Assembly: GCA_964568145.1 (NCBI GenBank)
Contig: CAZMOZ010000011.1
Location: 62,001-126,000, forward strand
Length of the DNA stretch: 64,000 nucleotides
Source of the DNA: DSVZ01 sp964568145
Lineage (GTDB): Bacteria > Verrucomicrobiota > Verrucomicrobiia > Limisphaerales > J093
Direction: 5' to 3'
The notes beneath the pieces were generated by a model. That model had not been told where the DNA came from, did no database searches, and saw nothing but the letters and a program-made list of their open reading frames with translations. This document shows positions 49,044 through 57,714 of the stretch, in pieces. Position numbers and translations under genes: made by a program. Position 1 is the first letter of the stretch, and each line of letters starts with the position of its first letter.

Positions 49044-49832
49044 TCAGCCGTAGCGGCCCTCGATGTACTCGGCGGTTTGCGGGTGCTGCGGATTCAGGAA
49101 GAGATCCTCGGTACGGCGGTGTTCCACCACGCGGCCCAGCAGCATGAAGACGCATTCGTCGCTGGCCCGGCGGGCCTGGGCCATGTTGTGGGTGACCACC
49201 AGCAGCGTGTAGCGGTCCTTCAGGGAAAGCATCAGCTCCTCGATGGCGCGAGTGCCGTTGACGTCGAGCGCGGAGCAGGGTTCGTCCATCAGGATGACCT
49301 GCGGCTTGAGGGGCAACAGGCGGGCGAGGCAGAGCTTCTGCTGCTGTTCAAGCTGGAGCCGCGTGGCCGGGGTGCCCAGCCGGTCCTTGAGATCGTTCCA
49401 CAGGCCGACCTCGCGCAAGGCCTGCTCGACGGCGGCGTCCAGCATCGCGCGGTTGAGGTCGCGGCGGCGGTGATGCACGCGCAGGCCGAAGACCACATTT
49501 TCGTACACGGAAAGCGGCAGCGGGTTCGGCCGCTGGAACACCATGCCCACCGCCTTGCGCAACTCGATCAGCGACACGCCGGGGTCGTAGATGTTCCGGC
49601 CCAGCACGCGGATTTCGCCCTCGGTGGTGACGTAGCCGTAGCGCTCGTTCACCCGGTTGAAGCACCGCAGCAGCGTGGTCTTGCCGCAGCCGGACGGCCC
49701 GATCAGCGCGGTGATGTGCCCGGCGCGGATGTTGACCGACACCTCGATCAGCGCCTGGAACCGGCCGTACCAGAGGTTCAACCCGCGGGTGGTGATGCTG
49801 TGGGCGGCGGGGTCCATCGCGGGTTCAGCCAA
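49044..49832 (-). CDS. pstB: Phosphate ABC transporter ATPase, copy 1 (altered signature motif)
   Basis: 262 residues. Walker A LIGPSGCGKTTLLRCFNRVN is the classic PstB form, Walker B VILMDEPCSALD and switch His VVTHNMAQARRASDECVFML are intact. The signature, normally LSGGQQQR, reads LQLEQQQKLCLARLL. Together with the second ATPase (49825-50589) it would form a heterodimer, with one regular and one altered site. Last gene of the pst operon, overlapping copy 2 by 8 bp. Confidence 0.9.
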   Translation of the reverse strand: MAEPAMDPAAHSITTRGLNLWYGRFQALIEVSVNIRAGHITALIGPSGCGKTTLLRCFNRVNERYGYVTTEGEIRVLGRNIYDPGVSLIELRKAVGMVFQRPNPLPLSVYENVVFGLRVHHRRRDLNRAMLDAAVEQALREVGLWNDLKDRLGTPATRLQLEQQQKLCLARLLPLKPQVILMDEPCSALDVNGTRAIEELMLSLKDRYTLLVVTHNMAQARRASDECVFMLLGRVVEHRRTEDLFLNPQHPQTAEYIEGRYG

Positions 49833-50589
49833 ACAGGCCGTGGGTGTACTCGTAGGTCCGCCGGTCGCGCGGCTGCTCGCCGAAGATCACCTCGCTGCGG
49901 TCCAGTTCCACGATGTCGCCGTTCCACAGGAACATCGTGCGGTCCGCCAGCCGGCGGGCCTGCTGGACGAGGTTGGTCACGAGCACGATGATCATCCGGC
50001 TGCGCAGGCTCTGGAGCACCTCCTCGATGCGCATGGTGGTGACCGGGTCAATGGCGATGGAAAACTCGTCCAGGCAGAGGATCTCCGGCTCGTGGGAGAG
50101 CGCGCGGGCGATGGTGAGGCGCTGCTGCTGCCCGCCGGAGAGCCGCGTGCCCAGTGTGTGCAGGCGGTCCTTCACCTCGTCCCAGAGCGCGGCCTGGCGG
50201 AGGCATTGCTCGACGCGGGCGTCCAGATCGGCGCGATCGCGGATGCCCGCGCAGCGCGGGGCGAAGGCGACGTTGTCGTAAATGGACAGCGGCAGGCCCA
50301 CGGGCAGCGGGGCCACCATGCCGATCTTGCGCCGCAGCGCGTGGACGTCCGCCACGCGGGCCACGTCCTGGCCGTCCACTCGCACGCGGCCGCTCTGGAC
50401 GGCGTGGGGGGTGAATTCGAGCGTGCGGTTGAGGCAGCGCAGCAGCGAGGTCTTGCCCGACTGCGCGGGGCCGATGACGCCGAAAATCTCGTTGGGCGCG
50501 ACGTCGAAGGAAATGCCGTGCAACACCTCCCGGTAGCCGTAGCTGACGCGGAGGTTTTCCACGACGATCCTGGCGGGCGAGGTCACCAT
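49825..50589 (-). CDS. pstB: Phosphate ABC transporter ATPase, copy 2
   Basis: 254 residues from the ATG at 50589. Walker A GVIGPAQSGKTSLLRCLNRT, regular signature TRLSGGQQQRLTIARALS, Walker B EILCLDEFSIAID (Phe where PstB usually has Pro). The usual switch His position reads VLVTNLVQQARRLADRTMFL, with Asn instead of His. So this copy keeps the signature but has lost the switch His, the reverse of copy 1; the two complement each other. It overlaps pstA by 7 bp and copy 1 by 8 bp. Confidence 0.9.
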   Translation of the reverse strand: MVTSPARIVVENLRVSYGYREVLHGISFDVAPNEIFGVIGPAQSGKTSLLRCLNRTLEFTPHAVQSGRVRVDGQDVARVADVHALRRKIGMVAPLPVGLPLSIYDNVAFAPRCAGIRDRADLDARVEQCLRQAALWDEVKDRLHTLGTRLSGGQQQRLTIARALSHEPEILCLDEFSIAIDPVTTMRIEEVLQSLRSRMIIVLVTNLVQQARRLADRTMFLWNGDIVELDRSEVIFGEQPRDRRTYEYTHGLFG

Positions 50590-51479
50590 TTTTTCCGGGC
50601 CCGGAGGCGGGAGCGCACCCAGATGGACGTGGCGTTCACGGCCAGCACGGCCGCGAGCAGCACCACGGCGATGGCGTACGGCAGGGCTTCGGGGGCGTGG
50701 GTGACCTGGGTGGTGACCGTGTACAGGTGCATCGAAAGCGCCATGCACTGGTCCGTGAGCGAGTAGGCGAAGGGGTCGCCGGCGGCGATCTTTTTGTAGA
50801 ACACCGCGCCGGTGAACATGATGGGGGCGGTCTCCCCGGCGGTGCGCGAGACCTGGAGGATCACGCCGGTGAGGATGCCGCTGATCGCGTTGGGCAGCAC
50901 CACGCGCCAGATGGTCTGCCAGCGGGACGCGCCGACGTTCCAGCAGGCCTCGCGGAAGGACAGCGGCACCGCCGCCAGCGCCTCCTTGGTGCTCGCGATG
51001 ATCACCGGCAGCGTCATGATGGCCAGCGTCAACGACGCGGCCAGGATCGAGCGTCCCAGCCCGGCAAACAGCACGAACGCCCCGAGACCGAACAAGGCGT
51101 GCACGATGCTGGGCACGCCGGCGAGGTTCACCACCGCCAGGTGGATGAGGCGCGTGAGCCAGTTGTCGCGCGCGTATTCGTTCAGGTAGATGGCGCTGAG
51201 CACGCCGACCGGCGCGGCCACCAGCAGGGCGATCACCACCAGGTACAGCGTCCCCAGCAGGGCCGACCAGATGCCGCCTTCGCGCATGCCGTTCGTCGGG
51301 TTGGTGGTGAGGAAACTCCAGGACAGCAGCGGCGCGCCCTTGATGGCGAGGTACGCGAGGATGGCCAGCAGCGGCAGGACCAGCGCCAGCGCCATGCCGC
51401 CCAGCACGACCTGGGCGAGGCGTTCCTGGCGCGCCTTGCGCCGGACCAGCGGGGTGGGACTGAACGGCGGCGGGTTCAT
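50583..51479 (-). CDS. pstA: Phosphate ABC transporter permease PstA
   Basis: 298 residues with six membrane segments. PstA-type coupling loop SFREACWNVGASRWQTIWRV and the stretch SRTAGETAPIMFTGAVFY identify it. It forms the inner-membrane phosphate channel with PstC and is driven by the two PstB ATPases. It overlaps pstC by 4 bp and pstB by 7 bp. Confidence 0.93.
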   Translation of the reverse strand: MNPPPFSPTPLVRRKARQERLAQVVLGGMALALVLPLLAILAYLAIKGAPLLSWSFLTTNPTNGMREGGIWSALLGTLYLVVIALLVAAPVGVLSAIYLNEYARDNWLTRLIHLAVVNLAGVPSIVHALFGLGAFVLFAGLGRSILAASLTLAIMTLPVIIASTKEALAAVPLSFREACWNVGASRWQTIWRVVLPNAISGILTGVILQVSRTAGETAPIMFTGAVFYKKIAAGDPFAYSLTDQCMALSMHLYTVTTQVTHAPEALPYAIAVVLLAAVLAVNATSIWVRSRLRARKKW

Positions 51480-52399
51480 CCCCGGGGCTTGCGCACGCCG
51501 CGCACCGCAAGGTCCGCGAGCAGGTTCACAATGAAGGTGATCGTGAAAAGCATCACGCCGATCAGGAACAGCATCCGGTAGTGATCCGAACCCACCGCGG
51601 TCTCGCCCAGTTCCGCGGCGATGGTGGCGGTGAGGGTGCGGATGGGGTCAAAGATGCCGTGCGGAATGCTGTTGGCGTGGCCGGTGGCCATCAGCACGGC
51701 CATGGTCTCCCCGATGGCGCGGCCCACGCCCAGCAGCACCGCGGCGAGCAGACCGTTGCTGGCCGCCGGGAGCAGGACGCGGTGCACCGTCTGCCAGCGC
51801 GTGGCGCCCAGGGCCAGGGCCGCCTCGCGGTAGGAATCCGGCACCGCCTTGAGAGCGTCCTCGCCGATGCTCACGATGATGGGCACGCTCATGAGCGCCA
51901 GCAGGCAGGCGGCGTTGAAGAGGTTCAAGCCCACCGGCGCCGGCAGGTAGGTCTGGATGAGATGGTTCGTCACGCTCAGGCCGATGAAGCCCCACACGAT
52001 GCTCGGGATGGCCGCCAGCAGTTCGATCACCACCTTGAGCGCCTCCTTGAGCCGGCCGGTGCAGAACTCGGACACGAACACCGCCGCCCCCAGCCCGAAC
52101 GGCACCGCCAGCAGCATGGCCAGCGCGGTCACGCTCAACGTGCCCACGATCATGGCGCCGACGCCGTAACGGACGTTGGCGCGGGAAGTGGGGTACCATT
52201 CCGGACTGAACAGCACCTGCGCCCAGTCTAGCTTGGGAATCAGCGGCGCGCCTTCGCGGAGCACGAACAGAAAAATGCCGAAGACGAAGAGGATGGCGCT
52301 GAAGCCGCACAGGCGGATCAACCCTTCCATGCCGCGCTCGGCCAGGACGTGCAGGACCGGGCGCGAGCGGGTCGGTAGGGGTGGAAGCGGTCCGCTCAT
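51476..52399 (-). CDS. pstC: Phosphate ABC transporter permease PstC
   Basis: 307 residues, six membrane segments. The coupling loop DSYREAALALGATRWQTVHR and GVGRAIGETMAVLMATGH are PstC marks. It overlaps pstS by 4 bp at its start and pstA by 4 bp at its end, so the operon is tightly coupled. Confidence 0.93.
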   Translation of the reverse strand: MSGPLPPLPTRSRPVLHVLAERGMEGLIRLCGFSAILFVFGIFLFVLREGAPLIPKLDWAQVLFSPEWYPTSRANVRYGVGAMIVGTLSVTALAMLLAVPFGLGAAVFVSEFCTGRLKEALKVVIELLAAIPSIVWGFIGLSVTNHLIQTYLPAPVGLNLFNAACLLALMSVPIIVSIGEDALKAVPDSYREAALALGATRWQTVHRVLLPAASNGLLAAVLLGVGRAIGETMAVLMATGHANSIPHGIFDPIRTLTATIAAELGETAVGSDHYRMLFLIGVMLFTITFIVNLLADLAVRGVRKPRG

Positions 52400-53325
52400 G
52401 GCGCCGCCTCCGGGGTTTTCAGCGGGATGTAGCCCGTGAGTTCCACAATCTTCTGCCCGGCTGGTGAGAACACCCAGTCCAGGTACCGCCGCACGTGCTC
52501 AACCGGCTCACCCGGCGTGTACATGAACATGGGCCGGGCGATGGGGTAGCTCTGGTCCAGCGTCGTGGTCACCGAGGGCAACACTCCCCGCTGTCCGCGC
52601 CGGCGCGCGACGCGGAGCATCTTGACCTGGTCGGTCTGGTAGCCCAGGCCGCTGTAGCCGATGGCCGCCGGGGTGCGGGAGACCAGCTCGACCACGTCCT
52701 TCGAGCCGTTCATGTCCAGCGAGCCGAGCTTGAAATCCGTATTCTTGCCGCAGACCACGTCGCGAAAGTAGTGGTACGTGCCGGAGTTGTTCTGGCGGCT
52801 GACGCGGATGATCCGGTCGGTGCGCGCACCGGGGATGGACGGCACGCCCAGTTGCGACCAGCGGTCCAACGGGCCGCCCTCGGCGTAGATGTCGTGCAGG
52901 GCCTCGAGGCTGATTTCCTCGAGGGGGTTGTTGCGGTGCACGTAAACCGAGAGCGCGTCGAAGCCCACCAAGAACTCGCGCGGTTCCTGCCCGCTGCGCT
53001 CAGTGATGCGCGTCTTTTCCTCGGGCTCGATCCGGCGGCTGGAGTTGGCAATGTCCGCGGTGCCGTTGAGCAGCGCCGCGATGCCCAGCCCCGAGCCGCC
53101 GCCGGAGACTTCCACCGATACTTCCGGGGCCACCTGCGCGTACTCCTCGGCCCAGGCCTGGGCCAGGTTCACCATCGTGTCCGAGCCGATGTTCTGGATG
53201 ACCTTGACCGCGCGCGAAGCATCGCTGGCCGGGCGCGAACAGCCGGTCGCACCGCCGGCCAGCGCCAGCGCGACGACGGCGCCAGCCACGGCCAGCCGGT
53301 GAAGTGTGGACCGCGTCGCTGCCAT
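52396..53325 (-). CDS. pstS: Phosphate-binding lipoprotein PstS
   Basis: 309 residues. Lipoprotein signal VALALAGGATGC. Mature part: IGSDTMVNLAQAWAEEYAQV, SVEVSGGGSGLGIAALLNGT (phosphate-binding Ser/Gly loop), RQNNSGTYHYF and SKDVVELVSRTPAAIGYSGL. The periplasmic receptor for the Pst transporter. It starts 7 bp after the PhoU-type gene. Confidence 0.92.
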   Translation of the reverse strand: MAATRSTLHRLAVAGAVVALALAGGATGCSRPASDASRAVKVIQNIGSDTMVNLAQAWAEEYAQVAPEVSVEVSGGGSGLGIAALLNGTADIANSSRRIEPEEKTRITERSGQEPREFLVGFDALSVYVHRNNPLEEISLEALHDIYAEGGPLDRWSQLGVPSIPGARTDRIIRVSRQNNSGTYHYFRDVVCGKNTDFKLGSLDMNGSKDVVELVSRTPAAIGYSGLGYQTDQVKMLRVARRRGQRGVLPSVTTTLDQSYPIARPMFMYTPGEPVEHVRRYLDWVFSPAGQKIVELTGYIPLKTPEAAP

Positions 53326-53332
53326 GGCCCGG

Positions 53333-54472
53333 TCAGTCCGTCGCCTCTCCTTGAATCGCCTCCACCAGGGCGTGCAGATGCTCCTCGAGCACCCGGCAGG
53401 TGGTTTCGCAGGCGGACCGGACGGCCGCCGGCGGGCCGGAAACGCGGGCCGGGTCTTCCACGGGCCAGTCCAGGAAGATGATCTTGCGCGGCTGCGGCGG
53501 GAAAAGCCGTTTCACCTCCGGGTCGAGCGCGACCACCACGTGGTAGCGGTCGAGTTCGGGAACCTGCGTCAGCGACTTCGGGCTTTTGCGGGCCGGGTCC
53601 AGCCCTCTTTCGCGCAGGAAGGCCAGCACGGCGTCCGGCGCGGGCCGCGGCTCCAGGCCGGCGCTGGTGAAGACGAAATGCGGCTGGCGCAGCGACTCCG
53701 CGAGGGCCTCGGCGAGGAGGCTCGCCCCCGCGTTGTGGCGGTCGAGGAACAGGATGCGGTACACGCCGGCGTCGGGGTGCTTCGCAAATTCGCCCGTGCA
53801 CAGGTAAAGGGTCTCGGCGCAGATGTTCCGCGCCTGATCGCTCACCCGTTCCAGCCGCCGGGTGATGAGCAGGCAGGGGTCCAGGGCCTCGAACGGAAGC
53901 TGGTTGTCCTTGTACATCTGGACCAGGTCGCGGCGCAGTTGCGCCTTGAGCACGTCCACGGTGTCCTCGGTCGGGATGGTGCGCAGCGCCAGGTCCGCGT
54001 CGGCGCTCAGGTAGGCGCGGATGGCGTCCCGCAGCATGGGCACGGCCGCGTCGGCGATCTCGGCAAACCGCGCCAGCGGCAGCGTCACGTCCAAGGCGCT
54101 GAGCTTGGCGGCCTGGTGGGCCACGCTTTCGGCGTAGTCGCCCACGCGCTCCAGCTCGCTGCTGACCTTCAAGGCCGTGTAGGCAAAGCGCAGCGGTGCC
54201 GCCACCGGCTGCTGGCGCACCAGAAATTCCAGGCACAGCCGGTCCACCTCCTTCTCCAGCTCGTCAATGCCCTGGTCGCGGATGATCACCGCGTAGGCAA
54301 GCTGGCGGTTGCGCTCCCGCAGCGCCGTCATCCCGTCCCGCAAGGCGCGCTCGGCCAGGGCCGCCATCTTCGCAACCGTGGTGCGGATGCGATCGAGGTC
54401 GCGCTGGACCGACGTCTCGTAATGCGTCGGGGTCGTGCCCGCCGGCGCGGGGTGAGAAGGCTCGTCATTCAT
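53333..54472 (-). CDS. phoU: PhoU fused to an inactive-looking low-molecular-weight phosphatase/ArsC domain
   Basis: 379 residues from ATG 54472 (an in-frame GTG lies 36 bases upstream). Residues ~15-225 are PhoU, with both metal-binding motifs ERVGDYAESVA and ERVSDQARNIC. Residues ~235-375 have the LMW-phosphatase/arsenate-reductase fold (RILFLDRHNAGASLLAEALA, FTSAGLEPRPAPDAVLAFLR, IIFLDWPVEDPA), but the catalytic C-x5-R loop is replaced by D-R-H-N-A-G-A-S, with no Cys. PhoU restrains Pst and the PhoR kinase when phosphate is plentiful. The extra domain may sense phosphate or arsenate; this is inference. First gene of the pst operon. Confidence 0.87.
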   Translation of the reverse strand: MNDEPSHPAPAGTTPTHYETSVQRDLDRIRTTVAKMAALAERALRDGMTALRERNRQLAYAVIIRDQGIDELEKEVDRLCLEFLVRQQPVAAPLRFAYTALKVSSELERVGDYAESVAHQAAKLSALDVTLPLARFAEIADAAVPMLRDAIRAYLSADADLALRTIPTEDTVDVLKAQLRRDLVQMYKDNQLPFEALDPCLLITRRLERVSDQARNICAETLYLCTGEFAKHPDAGVYRILFLDRHNAGASLLAEALAESLRQPHFVFTSAGLEPRPAPDAVLAFLRERGLDPARKSPKSLTQVPELDRYHVVVALDPEVKRLFPPQPRKIIFLDWPVEDPARVSGPPAAVRSACETTCRVLEEHLHALVEAIQGEATD

Positions 54473-54508
54473 GCCGTGGCTCGCCGCCGGCCCGGTCGGG
54501 TCCCGCAC

Positions 54509-54897
54509 GGCGAGGCGGCGAGTTCACCACAAGGCGTGGGTCAAGACAACCAAACACACGGCGCGGGTGGCATTGGCGCCTCCAGCCGCCGAGCGCACAA
54601 ACCGCCGGGAATGGCGGTTCGGGTTTGGACGTTGGGGTGTTCCGCGAGGCGCGGGAAACCGCGCCCGAGGCGGGCACGATCCCCCAATTCTGCTTCGGTC
54701 TCCAAGTTCAACGGCCTCGCCAGGGGGGATCACCGGCGCGTGCGGACGGCCTGCCGGCCCGCGCCTGCACCAATCCATTTTGCCACCCACGTTCCGGAAA
54801 AACCCTGAATCGTTCCGGTTGGAACGGAAACCAAAGCATGGCTGCCCGATCGCGTTCCTTGGTGTTCCTTCATGGTCTTCTCCCCCCTGTCTCCAGT
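54509..54897. other. Intergenic stretch upstream of phoU-pst
   Basis: No gene. It should hold the pho operon promoter, but I cannot point to a Pho box. A phrase GTTCCTTGGTGTTCCTTCAT near 54855 looks like dispersed-repeat material. Confidence 0.45.
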
Positions 54898-55404
54898 TCA
54901 CGCGTTCAGCCGCCAGATGCTGAAGTTGAGCGCGGCGGCGAAGGCCAGCCACGCCAGGTACGGCGCCAGCAGCCACGCGGCTGGTTTCGAGACGCGTGCG
55001 AACAGCCGTAGCGTGACCGCCACCGCCACCGCAAGCAGCAGGATTTCCGCAAAGGCCAGCCCGGGCCGGTGCCAGCCGAAGAAAATCCAGGACCAAAGCC
55101 CGTTCAGCCCAAGCTGCGCCAGGTACGCGCCCAGCGGCAACGCCTGGTGCGCGAACCCGCCGTGATGCCAGACCAGCCACGCCGCAAACGCCATCATCAC
55201 GTACAACGCGGTCCACACCGGGCCGAACAGCCAGCCCGGCGGGGTCCAGGCCGGCTTGCGCAAGGCGGCATACCACTCGCCCGGCGCGGGCAGGCTGGCC
55301 AGCACCGCCACGCTGAAGGTGAGCAGCATCCATAGACCAAGCCCGACCACGGATCGGACCGGATGGAAGGGCGGCCCAAACGCCCGTTCGAATGTTGCCT
55401 GCAT
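54898..55404 (-). CDS. TspO/MBR family membrane protein
   Basis: 168 residues (start at the ATG at 55404; an in-frame Met lies 11 codons earlier). Five membrane segments with family marks LRKPAWTPPGWLFGPVWTAL, LGLNGLWSWIFFGWHRPGLA and APYLAWLAFAAALNFSIWRL. TspO proteins bind porphyrins and affect tetrapyrrole or stress responses. Just 19 bp from the GntP gene stop, same direction, so it may be co-transcribed. Confidence 0.92.
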   Translation of the reverse strand: MQATFERAFGPPFHPVRSVVGLGLWMLLTFSVAVLASLPAPGEWYAALRKPAWTPPGWLFGPVWTALYVMMAFAAWLVWHHGGFAHQALPLGAYLAQLGLNGLWSWIFFGWHRPGLAFAEILLLAVAVAVTLRLFARVSKPAAWLLAPYLAWLAFAAALNFSIWRLNA

Positions 55405-55423
55405 GTCAGACGATACGCAGACC

Positions 55424-56893
55424 TCAACGGCCCGCAAACGGCAGCAGCGTCGCCGCCAGCCAGGTCACGAGCAGTCCGGCCACGCTGTTCACGGTGGCGA
55501 TGACCGTCCAGGTCTTGAGCGTCTCCTGTTCGGTGAAGCCGCTCAGCCGGCCCACGACCCAGAACCCGCTGTCGTTCATCCAGGAGCAGATCATTGCGCC
55601 GAAGCCGATGGCCAGGAAAATGTAGATCGGATGGTACGGCAGGCCGGCCGCCATCAACGGAAAGACCATCGCCGAGGTGGTGAGCATGGCCACAGTGGCC
55701 GAGCCTTGCGCGACGCGGATCACGGCGGCCACGAGCCAGGCCAACAGGATCAGGTTCACGTCCCGGCCCTCGGCCGCGGTTTTGATGGCCTCGCCCACGC
55801 CGGCGTTCTTGAGCATCAGGCCAAACGCGCCGCCGGCGCTGGTGATGAGGATGATGACGCCGGCCGTCTCGAGCGGCGGGCCGATCAGTTCGCACACCCG
55901 GGCCATGTTCAGACCGCGCTGGCGCATCAGCACGGCGATGGCAATCACCGTGCCGATCAGCAGCGCCACATTGCGGTTGCCCAGGAACTCCACCCAGCGC
56001 GCCACGCCGGCGAAACCGTCCGCCCCGCCGCACAACGCCAGCAGCCACGGGAAGGTGTCGGGCTGCTTGCGTGCGGCGTCAAAGAGCGACGCCAGCGAGA
56101 TCAGGAAGATCGGCAGGATGACCGGCGTGATGGACCAGGTGAAGCCGGGCAGCTCGCGCTCGTCCTGCTGGATGATCCGTTGCAGGTCGGCCAGCGGCGC
56201 GCCGGCGGTTTCGCGCAGCGGAATCTGCAGCCGGCGGTTCAACCACTGCGACACCCCCCAGCCCGCCGCGGCCGGCACGATGCCCACGACCACGCCGACC
56301 AGGATCGAAAGCCCCAGGTCCACCTGCAGCGCCTCCGCCATCGCCAGCGGCCCCGGATGCGGCGCGCACAGCGAATGGGTCACGATGCCCGCGGTGCAGA
56401 TCGCCATCACGTAGAGGAGGAAGTTCCGGCCGGTGCGCAGCGCCAGCGCCCGCGCCAGCGGCAGCAGCAGCATGAAAAACGTGTCGAAGAAGATCGGGAT
56501 CGAAATGATGTAGCCGCTGAGAAAGATCGCCGTGCCCGCGCGCCGTTCGCCGAACACCGCCAGAAACCGCCGCACCACCTTGTCCGCCGCGCCGCTTTCC
56601 ATCAGACACACACCGATGACTGACGCCAGCGCGATCACGAGGGCGATCTTGCCCGCGGTGGCCCCGAACTCTGACGCGGTCAGTTCCACCGCCTGCACCC
56701 AATGGCTTCGGCCGGCTCCGCCCGGCAGGGTGTGGGCGAGCCAGCCCGCCGCAAAGGCCGCCAGCACCAGCGCCAGGAACGCGTGCAGGCGCACCCGCGT
56801 GATGAGGAAGACGATCAGTCCCACGCTGATTGCGAGCACCACAAAAGGCCACCACCACCGGGCGGTGAGGGCGGCGGCGAGCATTCCGTTCAT
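55424..56893 (-). CDS. GntP-family permease
   Basis: 489 residues with about 12-14 membrane segments. Family marks: SGYIISIPIFFDTFFMLLLP, THSLCAPHPGPLAMAEAL, SAGGAFGLMLKNAGVGEAI, AAVIRVAQGSATVAMLTTSA and SWMNDSGFWVVGRLSGFTEQ. GntP proteins import gluconate or related sugar acids with protons. No sugar-acid kinase is adjacent, so the substrate is open. It starts 16 bp before, and downstream of, the isochorismatase-like gene's direction of reading. Confidence 0.92.
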   Translation of the reverse strand: MNGMLAAALTARWWWPFVVLAISVGLIVFLITRVRLHAFLALVLAAFAAGWLAHTLPGGAGRSHWVQAVELTASEFGATAGKIALVIALASVIGVCLMESGAADKVVRRFLAVFGERRAGTAIFLSGYIISIPIFFDTFFMLLLPLARALALRTGRNFLLYVMAICTAGIVTHSLCAPHPGPLAMAEALQVDLGLSILVGVVVGIVPAAAGWGVSQWLNRRLQIPLRETAGAPLADLQRIIQQDERELPGFTWSITPVILPIFLISLASLFDAARKQPDTFPWLLALCGGADGFAGVARWVEFLGNRNVALLIGTVIAIAVLMRQRGLNMARVCELIGPPLETAGVIILITSAGGAFGLMLKNAGVGEAIKTAAEGRDVNLILLAWLVAAVIRVAQGSATVAMLTTSAMVFPLMAAGLPYHPIYIFLAIGFGAMICSWMNDSGFWVVGRLSGFTEQETLKTWTVIATVNSVAGLLVTWLAATLLPFAGR

Positions 56894-56908
56894 GGCGGCG
56901 TCTCCGGG

Positions 56909-57460
56909 CTACTTGACGATGCGGGCGATCTCCTTGAAAGCCGGCGCCTCCGCGGTGCGCAACAGCTCGAACAGCGCCATCTCCACGCCGCTTTCCCGCG
57001 CACCGGCCTGGCGCATCCGGTCCAGGCCCAGCCGGCGGTTTGCGGCGGTGCGCGACGAGACCGCGTCCGCCACGACCCCGACATCGTAACCCGCGGCCAG
57101 CAGGTCCACCGCCGTCTGGTACACGCAAACGTGTGACTCGATCCCGGCGAGCAACGCCTGCCGGCGCCCGGTGGCCGCGAGCCGGTCCCGGAACTCGGCG
57201 CTGCCCCAGGCGCTGAAGCACGTCTTGGCGATAGGCTGCTGCCCGGTCAGCAGGTTGGCCACCTCGGGGATTGTCGGGCCCAGGCCTTGCGGGTACTGCT
57301 CAAGCCAGAGCACCGGCAGGCCCAGCGCCCGCACGCCTTTCAGCAGGCGTTGGAGGTTGTCGAACAACGCCTCGCGCTCATGCATGAGCTGGGCCAGCTT
57401 GCCCTGGACGTCAATCAGCACCAGCACGGTCTGGTCGGGGGTGAGCAGGTTGGATGGCAT
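56909..57460 (-). CDS. Isochorismatase-family hydrolase (YcaC-like)
   Basis: 183 residues from ATG 57460. The catalytic triad is visible: Asp in VLVLIDVQGKLAQLM, Lys in PIAKTCFSAWGS and Cys in LLAGIESHVCVYQTAVDLLA. Members hydrolyse isochorismate, nicotinamide or other amides; this short YcaC-like form has no assigned substrate. It stands upstream of the GntP and TspO genes in one direction with 15 bp to GntP, so they may be one operon. Confidence 0.88.
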   Translation of the reverse strand: MPSNLLTPDQTVLVLIDVQGKLAQLMHEREALFDNLQRLLKGVRALGLPVLWLEQYPQGLGPTIPEVANLLTGQQPIAKTCFSAWGSAEFRDRLAATGRRQALLAGIESHVCVYQTAVDLLAAGYDVGVVADAVSSRTAANRRLGLDRMRQAGARESGVEMALFELLRTAEAPAFKEIARIVK

Positions 57461-57679
57461 GGTGAGTTCGCGGCGGTTCTGGTAGCGCAAACGCCCCGGC
57501 TTGTCGCGTCTTTTCCGTCCGGTGCGATCCCGGGGAGTGGCCCAGTTCCGGCCAGCACCGGGCTGGACCTGGTGGCGCCGGCGAGCCGCCGGCATCCGTC
57601 CCGCGGGCTGCCTGCCCATAGCCGCCGCCGGCGTGGACGTCCGCGCCCCTGATCTGTCTCAGCCGCCCGGTTTCCGCGC

Positions 57680-57707
57680 TTGCCAGACCGGCCGGGCACG
57701 ATAGCGT
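57680..57707 (+). promoter_or_regulatory. Sigma70-type promoter candidate for bioB
   Basis: TTGCCA, a 16-bp spacer and TAGCGT, ending seven bases before the ATG at 57715. This puts the GTG at 57706 inside the -10 box and favours the ATG as start, with a leaderless mRNA. Confidence 0.5.
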
Positions 57708-57714
57708 GTCAACC

